This document shows, piece by piece, positions 8,325 to 16,069 of a DNA stretch of 64,000 nt. The notes beneath the pieces were generated by a model that did not search any database, was not told the DNA's origin, and saw only the letters and a program-made list of their open reading frames with translations. The first letter of the stretch is position 1, and every line of letters starts with the position of its first letter. The position numbers and the translations under genes were made by a program. Source of the DNA: Holophagaceae bacterium. GTDB lineage: Bacteria; Acidobacteriota; Holophagae; Holophagales; Holophagaceae. Location of the stretch: assembly GCA_025363715.1 (NCBI GenBank), contig JANYLR010000031.1, positions 19,380 to 83,379 of the forward strand, in the 5' to 3' direction.

Positions 8325-8939
8325 ATGCCCAGTCCGCTGGTCTTCGGAGTCCTCGCGTCGGCCGCATGGGCCGTGACGGGTCTGGCCCTGCTCCGCATCG
8401 AGGCCAGCGCCTACGGGCGGCGAGCGCTGCATGCGGCGCCAGCGGGCGATCCTGCGGCGGGGGTGCGCTACGCCTTCACCGGTGCCATGCGTCCTGGGGC
8501 CAAGGAGAGCGTTCGCGAACACCTGCATTCCTATGTTGCGGGCTTGGCCTACCACGCCGGGATTTTCGCGGCCCTGGGCCTGCTGGTCTGCACCCTGGTC
8601 GGGTGGTCGCCTCCTGGTCTGGTGCGGATGCCGGTCCAGGCATTCCTTGGCCTGGGGGCCCTGAGTGGGTCCAGCCTGCTGCTGAAACGCTTGCTGCAAC
8701 CGGAGTTGCGCGGGCTGTCCCACCCGGACGACTTCGTTTCGAACCTGCTCGCCACGGTCTTCGTGGCTCTGGCCCAAATCGGAGGCACAGTCTGGCTGCT
8801 GAGCGCGATGGCCCTGCTGATCTACGTGCCCCTGGGCAAGCTTCGGCACAGCGTCTTCTTCTTTGTGGCCCGAAAGAATCTCGGGGCCTTCTTCGGCCGC
8901 CGGGGCGTCTTCCCGCCGGGAGGTGCCCATGGCCGTTGA
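8325..8939 (+). CDS. DsrM/NarI-like integral membrane subunit
   Basis: About 204 residues with four to five transmembrane helices. Histidines that could ligate haem are at HSYVAGLAYHAG and in the last helix VPLGKLRHSVFFF. The C-terminal RKNLGAFFGRRG resembles DsrM/HdrE subunits, which oxidise quinol and pass electrons to DsrK/HdrD. ATG 8325 is preferred because GGGG sits 6 bases upstream; ATG 8319 lies too close to it. The end overlaps the DsrK-like start by 11 bases. Sequence identity to DsrM is probably low, so the assignment leans on context. Confidence 0.7.
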   Translation: MPSPLVFGVLASAAWAVTGLALLRIEASAYGRRALHAAPAGDPAAGVRYAFTGAMRPGAKESVREHLHSYVAGLAYHAGIFAALGLLVCTLVGWSPPGLVRMPVQAFLGLGALSGSSLLLKRLLQPELRGLSHPDDFVSNLLATVFVALAQIGGTVWLLSAMALLIYVPLGKLRHSVFFFVARKNLGAFFGRRGVFPPGGAHGR

Positions 8940-10272
8940 TCTCGAGCTGAAGCTGGCAGCCCTCACGGAAGCGACTCTCGCGAAGGGTCTGGCCGTGTTC
9001 CGGCAGCACCTCCAGGGGGCCGAGGTCAGCTACTTGAACGCCTGCGTCCGCTGCGGCCTCTGCGCCGATAGCTGCCATTACCACCGGGCCGAACCGGAGC
9101 TGGAGAATGTGCCGGCCCGAAAGCTGGATCACATCGCCGCCGTCTTCCGCGCCCACTGCACCCCTGCGGGCCGGATGCTGCCGGGGCTGGTGGGGGCCAA
9201 GCGCTGGGACCGGGACATGGTCCGCGCCTGGGTGGACGCGGTCTTTGGCCGCTGCTCGCTCTGCGGTCGCTGCTCGATCAACTGCACCATCGGCATCCCC
9301 ATGCCCAGCCTGTTCCGCGCAGCCCGGCGGGCCCTGGGGGCCATGGGGCTGGTGCCCGACGATCTCCAGGCCACCGTGGAAAACAGCCTTCAGCACGGCA
9401 ATAACATGGCCATCGAGCGGGAGGAGTGGGTCGAGACCCTCGAATGGATCGAAGAAGAGCTGCAGGCGGAGACCGGCGATCCCGGCGCCCGGATTCCCAT
9501 CGATCAGCAGGGCGCCCGCTGCCTTTTCACCGTGAACCCCCGGGAGGCGAAGTTCTTCCCGCTTTCATTGCAGGCCAGCGCCAAGGTCTTCTGGGCCGCT
9601 GGCGAGGACTGGACCCTGGCCAGCGACGCGGGCTGGGACCTCACCAACTACGCCCTGTTCACCTGCGAGGACGACCAGGCCGCCGCCATCGTGAAGAACC
9701 TCACCGACGCCATGACCCGCCTGGGCTGCCAGGTGCTGGTCATCGGGGAATGCGGCCATGGCTACCAGAGTGCCCGCTGGATGGGACCGGAGTGGTTGAA
9801 GCAGGCCTTCCCCTTCCCCGTGGTGAGCATCCTGGAGCTCATGGATGAGTACCTGGAGGAGGGGCGGATCCATGTGGATCCCACGCGGAACCCCCACCCC
9901 GTGACCCTCCATGACCCCTGCAACCTGGTGCGGCATGGCGGCATCTCGGAGCCCCAGCGCCGGGTGCTGAGAAGGTCCGTGAGCAACCTGGTGGAAATGG
10001 CCCCCAAGGGCCTTGAAAACTACTGCTGTGGCGGCGGTGGCGGCCAGCTGGCCATGGGCCAGTACCGGCACCGGCGCCTGAAGGCTGGCGGGATCAAGGC
10101 CAACCAGATCAGGGCCACGGGCGCCAGGATTGTGGCTGCCCCCTGCCACAACTGCATCGATCAACTGGGCGAGCTGAACAAGGAATACCAACTGAAGGTC
10201 CAGATCAAGACCGTGGCAGAACTCGTCGCGGCCGCCCTTGTCACGCCCTTGCTCGCAGAGGTCCAGCCATGA
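8929..10272 (+). CDS. DsrK/HdrD-like iron-sulfur protein (CCG domains)
   Basis: A 447-residue protein. Two N-terminal [4Fe-4S] motifs are visible: CVRCGLCADSC (Cys39, 42, 45, 49) and CSLCGRCSINC (Cys109, 112, 115, 119). The C-terminal half carries a CCG cysteine-rich domain, HDPCNLVRHGG, NYCCGGGGG and APCHNC, the site that binds the noncubane cluster acting on disulfides in HdrB/HdrD/DsrK. An earlier CCG half appears degenerate (FTCEDDQ ... GECGHGYQS). With the DsrM-like partner it would reduce a DsrC-bound disulfide or trisulfide with quinol electrons. RBS GGGAGG precedes ATG 8929. Confidence 0.85.
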   Translation: MAVDLELKLAALTEATLAKGLAVFRQHLQGAEVSYLNACVRCGLCADSCHYHRAEPELENVPARKLDHIAAVFRAHCTPAGRMLPGLVGAKRWDRDMVRAWVDAVFGRCSLCGRCSINCTIGIPMPSLFRAARRALGAMGLVPDDLQATVENSLQHGNNMAIEREEWVETLEWIEEELQAETGDPGARIPIDQQGARCLFTVNPREAKFFPLSLQASAKVFWAAGEDWTLASDAGWDLTNYALFTCEDDQAAAIVKNLTDAMTRLGCQVLVIGECGHGYQSARWMGPEWLKQAFPFPVVSILELMDEYLEEGRIHVDPTRNPHPVTLHDPCNLVRHGGISEPQRRVLRRSVSNLVEMAPKGLENYCCGGGGGQLAMGQYRHRRLKAGGIKANQIRATGARIVAAPCHNCIDQLGELNKEYQLKVQIKTVAELVAAALVTPLLAEVQP

Positions 10273-11498
10273 GTCTGCTCAATCTTCCCATCCCACCCGA
10301 AGTGAAGCTGATCTACCTCGATAACGGAGCCACCTCCTTCCCGAAACCGCAGGCAGTCTACGAGCGCATGGACACTTTCTACCGCTCGGCCGGCGTGAAC
10401 CCGGGTCGCAGCGGCTTCGACCTCTGCCTGGAGGCCGGAGCCCTGGTGGACGATACGCGGCACCTGCTTTGCGATTTCTTCGGGGGCACGAACCCCAACC
10501 GCCTGGTGTTCGGCTACAACTCCACCGATGCGCTGAACCTGGCCATTTGGGGCAGCCTACGGCCCGGGGACCACATCGTCACCACCCACCTGGAGCACAA
10601 CGCCACCCTGCGACCCCTCTGGAAGCTGGAGCAGGAGGGCAGCCCCGTGGACTGGGTGGACTTCGATGACACGGGATACGTGGACCCTGCAGCGGTCATC
10701 GCGCGCTTCCAGTCCGAGACCAAGGCCTGCGTCATGAATCACGCCTCGAACGTGCTCGGCACCGTGCAGGACGTGGCCTCCATCGGCGCCGCGTGCCGGG
10801 AGCGGGGCATCCGCTTCATCCTGGACGTGAGCCAGAGCGCGGGCATGGTGCCCGTCAAGCTGGACGAGCTGAACGCCGACATCGTGTGCTTCACGGGCCA
10901 CAAGAGCCTCATGGGCCCCATGGGCATCGGGGGCATGTACGTCCGCGAGGGTGTTGAGCTCCGGCGCACCCGGGCCGGCGGCACCGGCGTCAAGAGCGCC
11001 CAGCGGGAGCATCTGGACGAGTACCCCTACCGCATGGAGTACGGCACCCCGAACCTTCCGGGCATCGCTGGCCTCAACGCCGGTGTGACCTGGGTGAACC
11101 AGCTAGGCCTGGCCACCATCCACCACCATGAGATGGCCCTCTGGACCCGGTTGCGGGATGGTCTCCGCGAGATCGATGGCGTGACCCTCTACTGTGCGGA
11201 GGACATCCCCGGTCGCGAGCGGATCAGCGTCCTGTCCTTCAATGTGGACGGGCTGGAAGCCATGGATGTGGGCACCATGCTGGACGTGGACCACAACATT
11301 GCCTGCCGCACGGGCCTGCACTGCACGCCCATGGTGCACGAGCACCTGGGCACGGTCGCGATCCACGGCGCCGTGCGCTTCGGCATCGGCGCCTTCAACC
11401 ACGAGGCGCACATCGAGGCGGCCATCGAGGGCGTGCGGGAGATCGCCGCCGGGAGGAGGCGCCGGGGCCGAGGCGTGGCGAGCCTGGTCCACGGCTGA
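10269..11498 (+). CDS. Cysteine desulfurase-family PLP enzyme (class V aminotransferase)
   Basis: A 409-residue fold-type I PLP enzyme. YLDNGATSFPKP is the N-terminal signature, FTGHKSLMGPMG carries the PLP lysine, and ACRTGLHCTP carries the catalytic Cys in the type II (SufS/CsdA-like) RxGxxC setting. Such enzymes move sulfur from cysteine to a persulfide. It overlaps the DsrK-like stop by ATGA, so it belongs to the DsrC operon, and DsrC is a plausible persulfide acceptor. The last ~15 residues (RRRRGRGVASLVHG) are Arg-rich and unusual. Confidence 0.85.
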   Translation: MSLLNLPIPPEVKLIYLDNGATSFPKPQAVYERMDTFYRSAGVNPGRSGFDLCLEAGALVDDTRHLLCDFFGGTNPNRLVFGYNSTDALNLAIWGSLRPGDHIVTTHLEHNATLRPLWKLEQEGSPVDWVDFDDTGYVDPAAVIARFQSETKACVMNHASNVLGTVQDVASIGAACRERGIRFILDVSQSAGMVPVKLDELNADIVCFTGHKSLMGPMGIGGMYVREGVELRRTRAGGTGVKSAQREHLDEYPYRMEYGTPNLPGIAGLNAGVTWVNQLGLATIHHHEMALWTRLRDGLREIDGVTLYCAEDIPGRERISVLSFNVDGLEAMDVGTMLDVDHNIACRTGLHCTPMVHEHLGTVAIHGAVRFGIGAFNHEAHIEAAIEGVREIAAGRRRRGRGVASLVHG

Positions 11499-11546
11499 GG
11501 CAGCCTAGACCTCAGGGCCCGGGTGATCCAGAGAGGGTCCTGAGCA

Positions 11547-12722
11547 TCAGGCGAAGAGCTTCAGGGTCTGATCCAGGGTCCGGATGACGCTCAGGATCTG
11601 GAAGGGCTCGACGATGAGAAAATCGACGGCCCCGGCTGCCACGGCGCGGTTCCGCTTGAGGTCGGCTTCGTCTGCGGTACCCGCCATGAGGATGGGAATC
11701 GGGCAGGCCTCTTCCTGGCTCAAGCGCTTGCAGCGCTCCAGGGCCGTTCCGGAACGGACGTGGTGGTAGATCAGCACCAGGCCGATGCGACCCCACCCCT
11801 CCTCGTTGACGCCAAGTTCACCCAGGGTGGGCCGCAGGGGGCCTGGCCCCGGATCCAGTACGACCACCCCGAACTTGCGGCCCACGGCCTCCGCCAGCCG
11901 GGCGGGGAAGGTTTCGCCCTCGGCCAGCACCAGGATCAGGGGATCGCGGTCCACCAGAATCCTTGGGTGGGCGGTCACGGGCTTGGCCGGCTCCCGGCGG
12001 CCCGCGAGCCGGGTCGACTCAAGTCCGCCGGGGTTGAATCGGGAGCGATCGCGGTTGGCCTGCTGGTGGCGTGCCTCCAGCAGCCATTGGCGGTAGCGGC
12101 CCATCGTGACCCGATCGGCAGAATCCGCGAAGCGCATGCCCCAGATCTTCTCCCCGAAGTAGGCCACCCGCACGGGCAGGACCAAGCTCTCCCCGGTGGC
12201 GGCCCGCAGCTCCACCGTGGAGGTGGCATTGAGCCTGAGCATGTCGCTCAGGACCCGGGTCCCTCCGGGCGGGGCCAGCTCCAGGCCGTCCTCCCCGAAG
12301 GCCATGGCTTGGCCGTCCTTCACGTCGTTGTGCTGATCCGAGAAGGGGCAGGGCACGGGCCGGTCGGGCACGAAGTCCGCCAGACGGTGGGTATCCAGGG
12401 CCCGCAGGAGCCGGGGCATGGCCAAATGGCAGGCTTCGACCCCGTGGAGTTTCCCGTGGCCCTGGAAATCCACCACGGCTTCATAGGGCAGGCCCCGGTC
12501 CACCAGCTTCAGCGTGAGCCGGGCGCCCGGCTTCAGCCGCCATTGGCCCCGCTCGAGATCCGAGATGCCGAGGATGATCCGGTCGGGGGTCTCGGCCAGC
12601 ATTTTGAATTCCCCGTGGAGGTTGCCGAAGGCCACCTGGACCCGTTCCTCGCCCTCGCACAGGCGCTGGAAGACCATGCGAATCGCTTCAATATGTTCCT
12701 TGTTGAGGTTGCGGGCCGCCAT
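11547..12722 (-). CDS. PilZ-like/YcgR-type protein with degenerate receiver domain
   Basis: A 391-residue protein of uncertain family. The N-terminal ~230 residues resemble flagellar-brake/PilZ proteins (LKPGARLTLKLVDRGLPYEAV, LRLNATSTVELR, WGMRFADSADRVTMGRYRQWL). The C-terminal ~125 residues look like a response-regulator receiver, but the phosphoacceptor strand reads GLVLIYHHV with no Asp, and the usual Lys-Pro is VEPFQ. It is therefore a pseudo-receiver. The gene starts 29 bp after meaB on the same strand, so it is probably co-transcribed. No clear RxxxR c-di-GMP motif is seen, so ligand binding is unproven. Confidence 0.6.
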   Translation of the reverse strand: MAARNLNKEHIEAIRMVFQRLCEGEERVQVAFGNLHGEFKMLAETPDRIILGISDLERGQWRLKPGARLTLKLVDRGLPYEAVVDFQGHGKLHGVEACHLAMPRLLRALDTHRLADFVPDRPVPCPFSDQHNDVKDGQAMAFGEDGLELAPPGGTRVLSDMLRLNATSTVELRAATGESLVLPVRVAYFGEKIWGMRFADSADRVTMGRYRQWLLEARHQQANRDRSRFNPGGLESTRLAGRREPAKPVTAHPRILVDRDPLILVLAEGETFPARLAEAVGRKFGVVVLDPGPGPLRPTLGELGVNEEGWGRIGLVLIYHHVRSGTALERCKRLSQEEACPIPILMAGTADEADLKRNRAVAAGAVDFLIVEPFQILSVIRTLDQTLKLFA

Positions 12723-12751
12723 GGTGACCTATCGGGTGGATGGGCCGGGAC

Positions 12752-13690
12752 TCAAACTTCGCCCAGAATCTCTATCACGGCCGAATAGGGATCCAGGGCC
12801 CGATCAGCGATGCCCTGGATGGCCCTTTCCAGCCGGGCGGGTCCCGCCAGGGCCTTGGCCCGCCGCAGGGCCGCCTCCGCCAGGAGGGACTCGAAGCGCA
12901 GCCGGGCCCGCTCCCGGGCTTTCCGGGCCAGCCTCCCATGGTCCCGGAGCCACCGGCCATGGCTGCGGACCTGGGCCAGGAGACCGGCGACCCCCTCCCC
13001 CTGCTGGGCAATGGTGCGGACGATGGGGGGGTCCCAGCCCTGGGGCATGGCCAGGGACTTCACGGCTTCCAGTTCCCGCTCGACCTGATCGGCGCCCTCG
13101 CGGTCGGCCTTGTTGATGATGAAGAGATCGGCCACTTCCATGATGCCGGCCTTGATGGCCTGGATCTCGTCGCCCATGCCGGGCACCAGCACCACGCAGC
13201 AGGTCTGGACGCAGCTCACCACGTCCACCTCGTCCTGGCCCACGCCCACGGTCTCCACGATCACCGTATCGAAGCCCGCGGCGTCCAGCAGGTCGATGGC
13301 ATCCTGGGTGGCCCGGGCCAGACCCCCCAGGGCCCCCCGGGTGGCCATGCTCCGGATGAAGATGCCGGGATCCGCGGCGATGCGCTGCATGCGGATGCGA
13401 TCACCCAGAATGGCGCCCCCACTGAAGGGCGAGGTCGGATCCACCGCTAGAATCCCCACCCGCTGGCCCTCGGCGCGCAGGACCCGGGCCAGCTGATCCG
13501 TGAGGGTGCTCTTGCCGGCCCCGGGGGAACCCGTGATGCCGATCACGGCTGCTCGTCCTAGGTGAGGCCAGACCCGCGCCATCAGGTCACGGGCGCCGGG
13601 ATGGCCATTTTCCATCCAGGAGATGGCCCGGCCCAGGGCCCGGTGGTCCCCGCGACGCAGGGGCTCCAGGAGGTCAGGGGAAACAGCCAT
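12752..13690 (-). CDS. meaB: Methylmalonyl-CoA mutase-associated GTPase MeaB
   Basis: A 312-residue G3E GTPase. The P-loop GSPGAGKST is at ~54-62, followed by VDPTSPFSGGAILGDRIRM, the Walker B/switch region VIVETVGVGQDEVDV, and NKADREGADQ as the base-specificity loop. MeaB protects adenosylcobalamin-dependent mutases and gates cofactor loading. The mutase genes themselves are outside the window. It is divergent from the zinc-ribbon gene at 13791. Confidence 0.93.
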   Translation of the reverse strand: MAVSPDLLEPLRRGDHRALGRAISWMENGHPGARDLMARVWPHLGRAAVIGITGSPGAGKSTLTDQLARVLRAEGQRVGILAVDPTSPFSGGAILGDRIRMQRIAADPGIFIRSMATRGALGGLARATQDAIDLLDAAGFDTVIVETVGVGQDEVDVVSCVQTCCVVLVPGMGDEIQAIKAGIMEVADLFIINKADREGADQVERELEAVKSLAMPQGWDPPIVRTIAQQGEGVAGLLAQVRSHGRWLRDHGRLARKARERARLRFESLLAEAALRRAKALAGPARLERAIQGIADRALDPYSAVIEILGEV

Positions 13691-13790
13691 GCGCCCAGCA
13701 TGGCATCACCCCGCCGGGACCGGAACTCGCGGCCCCGGGCCGGATGGGGTACTCTGATCCTTCGGCTCCGGCCGCACTGGATACCTGTCG

Positions 13791-14195
13791 ATGAAAAAAG
13801 GACCCAAAGCTGCGAACAATCCGCTTTCGGGGGATGGGGTTCAGGATCTGGCCTCGAAGCCCACCCCGGTCCTGCTGACCAAGCGGGCCGCCGTGGTTCC
13901 GCCGGATCCCAAGGCCCCCCGGGAGAAGATTTGCGCCGAGTGCGGGATCCACTTCAAGGTCGAATCCGGCCAGAAGTTCTATCTCTGCCCGGACTGCTAC
14001 CGTCGCTCCTTCGTCTACAAGCGGAAGGGAGGCCAGGAGGCCGCCCGGATCCTCACCCACATCACTTGCGCCACCTGTGGGGCCCAGGAATACCTGCCCT
14101 TCATCCCGGATGAGCCGGCCAAGGCCCTCTGCCGGGCCTGCTTCGCCAAGGAGCGCCCGGAACCAAAGTCCCCCCCCAGACACACTCATCGTTAG
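13791..14195 (+). CDS. Zinc-ribbon protein with CxxC-x17-CxxC motif
   Basis: A 134-residue basic protein with two four-cysteine modules: CAEC-x14-CPDC and CATC-x17-CRAC, the latter matching the CxxC-x17-CxxC domain found in small bacterial proteins of unknown role. Such modules usually bind one zinc each. The N-terminal ~45 residues look disordered and the C-terminal tail is rich in Pro, His and Arg. Function unknown; nucleic-acid or ribosome association is possible but speculative. Confidence 0.75.
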   Translation: MKKGPKAANNPLSGDGVQDLASKPTPVLLTKRAAVVPPDPKAPREKICAECGIHFKVESGQKFYLCPDCYRRSFVYKRKGGQEAARILTHITCATCGAQEYLPFIPDEPAKALCRACFAKERPEPKSPPRHTHR

Positions 14196-14211
14196 TCACT
14201 GAGGTTTGCCC

Positions 14212-15360
14212 ATGCGTCTTCCCGTCCTTCCCGTCCTTCCCTTCCTGCTCATCGCCAGCCTTCTGCCGGCCCAGACCGCCGCCAAGACCCAAAAACCTGC
14301 CTCGGCGAAGCCCGCCGCCAAGGTCGCCTCCGCCAAGCCCACGCCGGAAACCGAGGCCGCTCGCGCGGCCCTGCGCCAGACCCTGGAGGCGGTGGATGCC
14401 GGCTGGTTCGGCCAGCCCTACCAGGGCATTTCCTCTGTGGATTTGCAGGGCACCCTGGGCATCGCCCTCAGTGGCGCCGCTGTGAATCAGAGGGTGGATA
14501 GCCTCAGCGAGGGGCAGGTAAAGGGCAATAGCCAAGGCGGCCAGGCCAACCTGCGAGTCAAGAGCACCTATTTCGCCAACGGCGACTTCAAGACGGACCT
14601 GGCCGGCGACTTCGGCACCCTACTCTACACTCGCCGGGGCGACCGGGGCTTCCTCTACAGCAAGGATCAGAACGCCTACACCACCAAGGTGGATCGGCCC
14701 CCCAGCGACGCGCCCGCCACCTTCATGTCCTGGTTCCGCCAGACCCTGAATGACATCAAGGCCGTCTACATCGATGCCCCCACCTTCAAGGCCAGCCTGG
14801 GGGCCGAGGAAAGCATGGAAGGCCGCGCCGTCCAGCGCCTGGTCTTCAACGCCCCCACCGGCCCCTGGGACGCCAAGAAGCGGGAGCAGAGCATGGCCCA
14901 GAGCCTGGGATTCTGGAAACGCGGCAAGCTCGAAGTCATGGTGGATAAGAACACCAAGCAGCCTCTGCGTCTTGAATTCCGTAACGAGGAGCAGGGCGTG
15001 CAGACCCGCATGGACTTCACCTACGGGGGCAACAGCCGCCTCCAGTCCGTGAACATCAGCAACAGCAGCCGCGGCTTTGAAGGCCCGGGCTGGCTGCGGG
15101 TCGGCTACGGTGGTGACGGCCGCATGTCCAATATCGCCGGGGAGCTGGCCAGCCAGGACAAGAAGGTATCCTTCGCCATGGACCTGGCCTGGTCCAAGAC
15201 CCGCACCGCCGCTGATATCGCCGCCATCCCACCCGCCGGTGCCACCAAGCGGGGCCCTGTGGAAATGGAGACCCAGCTCCTGGTTGGTCTCGCCTCCAAG
15301 ATCTTCGACCTCCAGCGCGCTGGCCTCAACCTCCGCGCCGTCGCCGTCGGCGGCAAGTAG
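14212..15360 (+). CDS. Secreted protein of unknown function (LolA/outer-membrane-sorting-like fold possible)
   Basis: A 382-residue protein with a Sec signal (LPVLPFLLIASLLPAQT) and then a Lys/Ala/Pro-rich linker (QKPASAKPAAKVASAKP). The remaining ~330 residues are rich in beta-strand-like segments (YTRRGDRGFLYSKDQNAYTT, LEVMVDKNTKQPLRLEF, VQTRMDFTYGGNSRLQSV), a pattern reminiscent of LolA/LppX-type periplasmic lipid-binding proteins. I do not recognise a specific family. ATG 14212 has GAGG upstream; the track start at 14206 is a TTG. It is separated from the zinc-ribbon gene by 16 bp and probably co-transcribed with it. Confidence 0.65.
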   Translation: MRLPVLPVLPFLLIASLLPAQTAAKTQKPASAKPAAKVASAKPTPETEAARAALRQTLEAVDAGWFGQPYQGISSVDLQGTLGIALSGAAVNQRVDSLSEGQVKGNSQGGQANLRVKSTYFANGDFKTDLAGDFGTLLYTRRGDRGFLYSKDQNAYTTKVDRPPSDAPATFMSWFRQTLNDIKAVYIDAPTFKASLGAEESMEGRAVQRLVFNAPTGPWDAKKREQSMAQSLGFWKRGKLEVMVDKNTKQPLRLEFRNEEQGVQTRMDFTYGGNSRLQSVNISNSSRGFEGPGWLRVGYGGDGRMSNIAGELASQDKKVSFAMDLAWSKTRTAADIAAIPPAGATKRGPVEMETQLLVGLASKIFDLQRAGLNLRAVAVGGK

Positions 15361-15362
15361 CG

Positions 15363-15639
15363 CTAGGAGCCTATCCAAGTATTCGAGCGCCCCGCGATGG
15401 GTCCAGGCGAGATGCACCGCAAGGAAGGGCCCGCAGGGCGATGTGGTGGCATCGTTCAAGGGCCCTGACGCCGCGGGGCGCCTGCCTGGGCCCATCCCGG
15501 TGGGCGAGTGGCGGCGCGCGTCGCCATGCGGCGTCAGGCTCGGATCGCGTAGTACCCGCTACGCTCACCTCGCCTTCCATGCCTGCCTCGCGCGGCGCCA
15601 CTCGCGCGGGGCATTCCAATTACTTGGATAGGCTCCTAG
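15363..15639. mobile_element. MITE-like element, 277 bp, 19-bp perfect terminal inverted repeats
   Basis: Ends CTAGGAGCCTATCCAAGTA (15363-15381) and its exact complement at 15621-15639. If the outer CTAG is the duplicated target, the inverted repeat is 15 bp with a 4-bp target duplication, a target used by some IS5-group elements. No convincing ORF lies inside. It is inserted just downstream of the secreted-protein gene and 11 bp before tRNA-Pro. A related right end occurs at 35096-35128. Confidence 0.65.
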
Positions 15640-15650
15640 ACTGATCCCAT

Positions 15651-15727
15651 CGGAGCGTGGCGCAGCCTGGTAGCGCACCTGCTTTGGGAGCAGGGGGTCA
15701 AGAGTTCGAATCTCTTCGCTCCGACCA
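15651..15727 (+). tRNA. tRNA-Pro (anticodon TGG)
   Basis: A 77-nt cloverleaf: acceptor CGGAGCG/CGCTCCG, D-arm GCGCAGCCTGGTAGCGC, anticodon stem CCTGC/GCAGG with loop TTTGGGA (anticodon TGG), T-loop TTCGAAT, and encoded CCA. Confidence 0.97.
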
Positions 15728-15767
15728 ATGACAAAAGGGGGGTGCAACGCACCCCCCTTTTGTCATT
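15727..15767 (+). terminator. tRNA-Pro terminator hairpin
   Basis: Perfect palindrome of 16-base arms, AATGACAAAAGGGGGG and CCCCCCTTTTGTCATT, with a 9-base loop immediately after the tRNA 3' end. Confidence 0.8.
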
Positions 15768-15777
15768 GATAGAAAGG

Positions 15778-16001
15778 AGATTCGAACTCTTGAGTGGGAT
15801 CGTGGAGGCGCCACTCTCCACCTGACGCACCCTGCCCCGCAGGGTGCTCCCGCTCGCCAGCTCGCGGAGGTGGAGCCTCTGTGGCGCCGGAACGAGACCG
15901 GGGACGGCGCAGCCGGCCCAGTTCGAATCTCCGCTCCGGTGCGTCGGCGCGGAAGACGGAGAACCGCCCACTTCCGCGCGGCCCAGTTCGAATCTCCATC
16001 C
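15778..16001. repeat. tRNA-Pro-derived repeat cluster (inverted and direct T-arm copies)
   Basis: GAGATTCGAACTCTTGA (15778-15794) is an exact 17-nt inverted copy of the tRNA-Pro T-arm region (15698-15714). It is followed by GAGTGGGATCGTGGAGGCGC, then a long nested hairpin closed by GGCGCCAC/GTGGCGCC. Next come two forward T-arm-like copies, both reading CGGCCCAGTTCGAATCTCC, about 65 bp apart (near 15914 and 15979). The 302-bp gap 15768-16069 contains no gene that I believe. Confidence 0.75.
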
Positions 16002-16069
16002 AGATGGATCGAGACCAAATCATGTGAGCAACCCACGCTTGACTTGAGTGGGATGGCGGAGATCTGCCC

